Positions 61,367 to 64,000 of a stretch of 64,000 bases of DNA are shown here, one piece after another. The DNA lies in IMG/VR virus record IMGVR_UViG_3300028920_000032, positions 1 to 64,000 of that record; one strand, given 5' to 3'. The position numbers and the translations under genes are program-made. The DNA is from a virus. The notes under the pieces were generated by a model. That model ran no database searches and was not told the origin of the DNA. It saw nothing but the letters and a program-made list of their open reading frames with translations. The stretch's first letter is position 1. Each line of letters begins with the position of its first letter.

Positions 61367-61741
61367 TTAAATCCTGTCAATAATATTTTTTAATGCTTTA
61401 ACTTGCTCTTTTAACAAATTAATAATCGAAGCCTCGACATCTGCATATTCAAAATAATTATCGTCTCCTATTTGAGTACTATTTTGTGACATAGGTGCTG
61501 GACTCGGACAATTGTCTATACCATGTCTAGACATATTTATAGTGTTTCTAATATCATCACAAATACGATTGATTTTTGGTGCCACGTCTTCTAAATAAAG
61601 ATCAGATTCAATATCATCTCCTTGTACTGTTTGTTGAACGGCTTGATCTAATTCTTTATGTAAACTAGACATAGCGTCGTCTACATCAGATGTTTTGATA
61701 ATTTCAATTTCATCTTCTTTTACCATTTTTTTATTTAACAT
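61367..61741 (-). CDS. Unknown acidic protein (124 aa)
   Basis: ATG at 61741 with GGAG six bases upstream, overlapping the preceding gene by 11 bp. Asp/Glu-rich, with helical ends and a flexible middle (NCPSPAPMSQNSTQIGDDNY). The C-terminal helix EASIINLLKEQVKALKNIID is amphipathic and may oligomerise. No family is recognised. Confidence 0.65.
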   Translation of the reverse strand: MLNKKMVKEDEIEIIKTSDVDDAMSSLHKELDQAVQQTVQGDDIESDLYLEDVAPKINRICDDIRNTINMSRHGIDNCPSPAPMSQNSTQIGDDNYFEYADVEASIINLLKEQVKALKNIIDRI

Positions 61742-61964
61742 CTTCTACTCCATACTTTATTCTAGTTAGTATTGCATTCACTCTGTGAGCAATATATATG
61801 TATAATATATCTTCTTCTTTTTCATCTAAATCTTCAACTTTTTTATCACGCCAATTTACTGTTAATTGTTGGTCATTAAAGAAAACATAATATAAATCAC
61901 TTATTTTTTTAATTTCAAATTTGTTACCAGGAAATTCTTTATTCAGTCTGTCTAATAACATCAT
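61731..61964 (-). CDS. Unknown small protein (77 aa)
   Basis: I prefer the ATG at 61964 (MMLLDRLNKEFPGNKFEIKK), with AGAGAG upstream and a 26-bp overlap; the frame could start at 62015 but without a site. Compact alpha/beta: LYYVFFNDQQLTVNWRD followed by an acidic helix. Unknown function. Confidence 0.6.
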   Translation of the reverse strand: MMLLDRLNKEFPGNKFEIKKISDLYYVFFNDQQLTVNWRDKKVEDLDEKEEDILYIYIAHRVNAILTRIKYGVEDVK

Positions 61965-62232
61965 CCATACTCTCTTGAATTGACTGGATTGCATCAGCAT
62001 CTTCACGAAGTTCATCAGGAGTTATTTTCTTTTTAAAGTATACAAAAAGTTTTCTTATATCTTTTTTAGATATATCTGGAATTTTTCCTGCGACAACTTT
62101 AATTTGTTCTCTCTGAGCTATTCTTGTTTCTTTGATTTCTTTTTCATAACCAAGATATGTTTTTAAGCCATCTAAGAAATCTCTTTGCTCATCAGAATTA
62201 AATAATTCAAATTTTTTTGTTATATCAGACAT
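61939..62232 (-). CDS. Small helical, charged protein, possibly DNA-binding (97 aa)
   Basis: ATG at 62232 with GGAGGT four bases upstream; longer frames would overlap the site. It starts MSDITKKFELFNSDEQRDFL and has a basic helix-rich middle (KEIKETRIAQREQIKVVAGK, IRKLFVYFKKK). Its size and charge pattern weakly recall T4 DsbA, which lies beside rnh in T4, but the match is not firm. It overlaps its neighbours by 8 and 26 bp. Confidence 0.62.
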   Translation of the reverse strand: MSDITKKFELFNSDEQRDFLDGLKTYLGYEKEIKETRIAQREQIKVVAGKIPDISKKDIRKLFVYFKKKITPDELREDADAIQSIQESMDDVIRQTE

Positions 62233-62941
62233 TGCCACCTCCAATTATATTAGCCCATGTTTTTAATTTTAACTTAAACATAGGATCATAAATATTATAC
62301 TTATTAATAAAGTATGCCATTTCATCTTCAAAAATAATATTAGCTTTTTTATGCTCAATAGCGATATTATTACTATCAACAATATAATATTCATAAGGAC
62401 CAGCTTCTATATCAACAAAGCATACTTTCGTTGTTTTTACACCTTCTTCTGTAGAAGAGAGTTTGATTTTTCGTCGTCTCTTTGGTGTAACAGCAATCTT
62501 ATGCATACGTTTCCAGTAACTCCATTTTTTACATTCTTTCATAATTTTTACATAAGTATTTAAATATCTGAATGGTTTAAATATTAAATCATTTTTTTCT
62601 TTTGAATATGAACACAAAAATAATCCTTGCTGATCTCTTCTATGTACACTATTAAAAACACTAAAAAAGCGTACATCTATTTGACCTTCTGGGTGTCTTG
62701 AAGAAGTTTGTCGACTTTCTTGTGGCACTAAACAAAAATGTAATTTTTTAATTTGCATTCTAGTTTTTTTATATGGTTCTGGAACATTGATGAATACTGT
62801 ATATGTAGCTTCTGACCACTTAAGATCTAAATGAGAAATATTAGAAACTAATGGATCGTTGTATAAATAAAGTGCTTTATTGTCTTTTAAAAATTTTTCT
62901 AATCTTTCTCTAGCTTCTGTCAATATACCACTATTTGTCAT
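62225..62941 (-). CDS. Unknown basic protein (238 aa)
   Basis: Starts at the ATG at 62941 (MTNSGILTEARERLEKFLKD), directly after the stop of the preceding gene. A slightly longer frame without a site exists. Strand-rich and Lys/Arg-rich, with YTVFINVPEPYKKTRMQIKK, SSRHPEGQIDVRFFSVFN and HKIAVTPKRRRKIKLSS. It could bind nucleic acid. No known family. Confidence 0.7.
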   Translation of the reverse strand: MTNSGILTEARERLEKFLKDNKALYLYNDPLVSNISHLDLKWSEATYTVFINVPEPYKKTRMQIKKLHFCLVPQESRQTSSRHPEGQIDVRFFSVFNSVHRRDQQGLFLCSYSKEKNDLIFKPFRYLNTYVKIMKECKKWSYWKRMHKIAVTPKRRRKIKLSSTEEGVKTTKVCFVDIEAGPYEYYIVDSNNIAIEHKKANIIFEDEMAYFINKYNIYDPMFKLKLKTWANIIGGGNV

Positions 62942-62942
62942 T

Positions 62943-63191
62943 TTAGTCACTGAATCCAAATATAGCTTTAATTGTTTTGTTTATAACTTTTGATAATTGA
63001 CAAAAGTCATCTTCTGGCATTTGTATTGTAACATTGTTATACATTAAGAATATAACATCATCTTCTCTCCATGTATATATTTTTAAATTCTTATCTTCAA
63101 TACCTGCAAGAATTGCCGTTGTGTTTGCTTCATCGTTGGGGACGTTATCAAAATTTTCATCCATCATTTCTATTTCAGCATCTTTGCTCAT
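62943..63191 (-). CDS. Small unknown protein (82 aa), intact copy of a duplicated start
   Basis: ATG at 63191 with AAGGG upstream. MSKDAEIEMMDENFDN is encoded by a 43-bp stretch that also starts the short gene at 63743. The rest (KIYTWREDDVIFLMYNNVTI then DDFCQLSKVINKTIKAIFG) is a small alpha/beta fold. Function unknown. Confidence 0.7.
   Translation of the reverse strand: MSKDAEIEMMDENFDNVPNDEANTTAILAGIEDKNLKIYTWREDDVIFLMYNNVTIQMPEDDFCQLSKVINKTIKAIFGFSD
63149..63191 (-). repeat. 43-bp direct repeat, copy 1
   Basis: Identical to 63701-63743. Both copies encode the first 14 residues (MSKDAEIEMMDENF) of small neighbouring genes. The ribosome-site regions differ (AAGGG versus AAGGAG). Confidence 0.95.
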
Positions 63192-63221
63192 ATTATTCTA
63201 CCCTTCTATTGTGATTTTTTG

Positions 63222-63587
63222 TTAGTCATTTTTCTCCAGTTCGTTAGGATGATTTTCATCCATCCATTTATTAAATTCATCAGATCCGGTAGTTTCTGTA
63301 AGAGATGTTCCGGTGAAAACAAATGTTCTCTTTTCTTTCCAATATTGTTTTAATATAGGGATAAAAGATTCTTTTATATTACAATAAGGATATTTATTTT
63401 CTTTTTCCTGTTCCGGTGATCCCCATTTTAGTTGGTATGCAGTGCCACAAATAAGACATACTCCTTCTCCTGAATAATCTGTCCATCTGCATCTTAACGG
63501 ATTTCCACAGATGATACATACTTCAGTTCCCTTCAACTCTCTATTTGCTTCTAAATCATAATCAAATTTTATTCCTGCTTTTATCAT
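63222..63587 (-). CDS. Zinc-ribbon protein (121 aa)
   Basis: ATG at 63587 with GGAGG seven bases upstream. Two CxxC pairs, EVCIICGNPL and GVCLICGTAY, form a zinc ribbon of about 20 residues between pairs. The C-terminal half is aromatic and acidic (KQYWKEKRTFVFTGTSLTET). It might bind nucleic acid or a protein partner. No specific family. Confidence 0.75.
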   Translation of the reverse strand: MIKAGIKFDYDLEANRELKGTEVCIICGNPLRCRWTDYSGEGVCLICGTAYQLKWGSPEQEKENKYPYCNIKESFIPILKQYWKEKRTFVFTGTSLTETTGSDEFNKWMDENHPNELEKND

Positions 63588-63626
63588 TTGTTTACCTCCA
63601 AATAATTTAGGCTGTATATATTGTTT

Positions 63627-63743
63627 TTACAAACAATACCTATCTTTATCTCCTCCTGATATAGCTAAACATGAATTCTCCTTATCTATTATGGCGTTGG
63701 CAAAATTTTCATCCATCATTTCTATTTCAGCATCTTTGCTCAT
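63627..63743 (-). CDS. Short gene (38 aa) with duplicated N-terminus
   Basis: ATG at 63743 with AAGGAG. It shares the first 14 residues with the gene at 63191 and then differs: ANAIIDKENSCLAISGGDKD, ending RYCL. Probably a truncated or recombined duplicate. Confidence 0.55.
   Translation of the reverse strand: MSKDAEIEMMDENFANAIIDKENSCLAISGGDKDRYCL
63701..63743 (-). repeat. 43-bp direct repeat, copy 2
   Basis: Identical to 63149-63191; see the entry there. Confidence 0.95.
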
Positions 63744-63744
63744 G

Positions 63745-63888
63745 CTATTTCTCCTTTCTATTATGTTGTTCTTTAAGAAAATGTTTATAATATCCATCGT
63801 TACCAGCAATAACATGGCCTAAATATGTAAAACATGAGTTCCCATTACCTGGTAATTTTCTGCCACATATGCAGCAGTTATAACTCAT
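63745..63888 (-). CDS. Small Cys-rich protein (47 aa)
   Basis: Read directly from the sequence. ATG at 63888 with GGGG upstream, overlapping the preceding stop (ATGA). MSYNCCICGRKLPGNGNSCF has a CxxC and a further Cys, so a small zinc knuckle is likely. It continues LGHVIAGNDGYYKHFLKE and ends with TAG at 63745. Confidence 0.65.
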   Translation of the reverse strand: MSYNCCICGRKLPGNGNSCFTYLGHVIAGNDGYYKHFLKEQHNRKEK

Positions 63889-64000
63889 AATATTTCCCCT
63901 TCAAATATTTCTTTTGCAAAATTATATGCATATTCATTTATTCTCAATTGAACTCTAAAATTTTCAAGTTCTTTAGGGGTAATAATCTCACATTTAATAT
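63885..64000 (-). CDS. C-terminal end of an unknown gene (right edge)
   Basis: The frame enters from the right edge and ends in a TGA that overlaps the start of the Cys-rich gene. The visible end is IKCEIITPKELENFRVQLRI then NEYAYNFAKEIFEGEIL. Helical, not recognised. Confidence 0.6.
   Translation of the reverse strand, partial: IKCEIITPKELENFRVQLRINEYAYNFAKEIFEGEIL

Noticed and set aside
61939-62232. Assignment as T4 DsbA homologue
   Set aside because: Size, charge and distance from the rnh-type gene are suggestive, but no residue pattern is strong enough. I kept it as unknown.
1-64000. Stop-codon reassignment, as in some AT-rich giant gut phages
   Set aside because: Genes end with all three stop codons at sensible places (for example TAG at 15668 and 63745, TGA at 55138), and long frames contain no in-frame stops.
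1-64000. tRNA genes or other structured RNAs
   Set aside because: Non-coding gaps are few and short. None showed a cloverleaf or a conserved TψC-like arm. Only the hairpin island at 18.05 kb stood out.

Overview
This window is part of the genome of a large contractile-tailed (myovirus-type, T4-like) bacteriophage with very AT-rich DNA (about 30% G+C by eye). The evidence is an uninterrupted set of tail and baseplate genes: tape measure, hub-type protein, tube-initiator/LysM-type protein, gp53-like and gp25-like wedge proteins, gp5-type spike, gp6/gpJ-type wedge, gpI-type protein and several giant fibres. Genes are densely packed, often with TAATG or ATGA overlaps, and nearly all lie on the minus strand. 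TAA, TAG and TGA all end genes, so I see no sign of stop-codon reassignment. I saw no integrase, tRNA or CRISPR array. The host cannot be named from the sequence. The large tail module (about 50 kb) suggests a big genome.

Layout in the direction of transcription (high to low coordinates). (1) 64.0-59.5 kb: small, mostly unrecognised genes, several with Cys zinc-type motifs. (2) 59.4-52.5 kb: a 5'-3' exonuclease of the FEN/T4 RNase H family, a GIY-YIG homing endonuclease, a protein that resembles the CRISPR-linked Csx15 family, a run of lysine-rich proteins with short 'MK-x-L' type leaders, an HNH endonuclease and a truncated plus-strand zinc-ribbon gene. (3) 52.2-19.7 kb: the tail module. It starts with a conserved structural-type protein and four WG-repeat genes. 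It continues with hub, tape measure, tube-initiator, gp53, spike, two unknown proteins, an FN3 fibre and gp25. After two more WG-repeat genes and a small unknown gene come gp6/J, gpI fused to two propellers, a four-CBM-like protein and a fibre-associated protein. (4) 19.6-15.1 kb: a mixed segment with small genes, an AAA+ ATPase, a GC-rich hairpin island, two plus-strand lysine-rich genes and a plus-strand GIY-YIG gene. (5) 15.0-0 kb: one 4,523-codon fibre gene and three further genes that run off the left edge.

The tail genes should build a contractile tail with a complex baseplate. Its outer proteins (about 1,100 to 4,500 residues) are assembled from reused beta-rich modules: LamG-like, CBM-like, FN3, propellers, a beta-helix, a 'YYVWY' module and an 'IN-motif-like' module. 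The same modules recur in different genes, which points to shuffling among adhesins. The most interesting leads are the Csx15-like protein (possible counter-defence), the six-member WG-repeat family next to baseplate genes, the candidate capsid-targeting leaders, and the GC-rich island with mutually exclusive hairpins.
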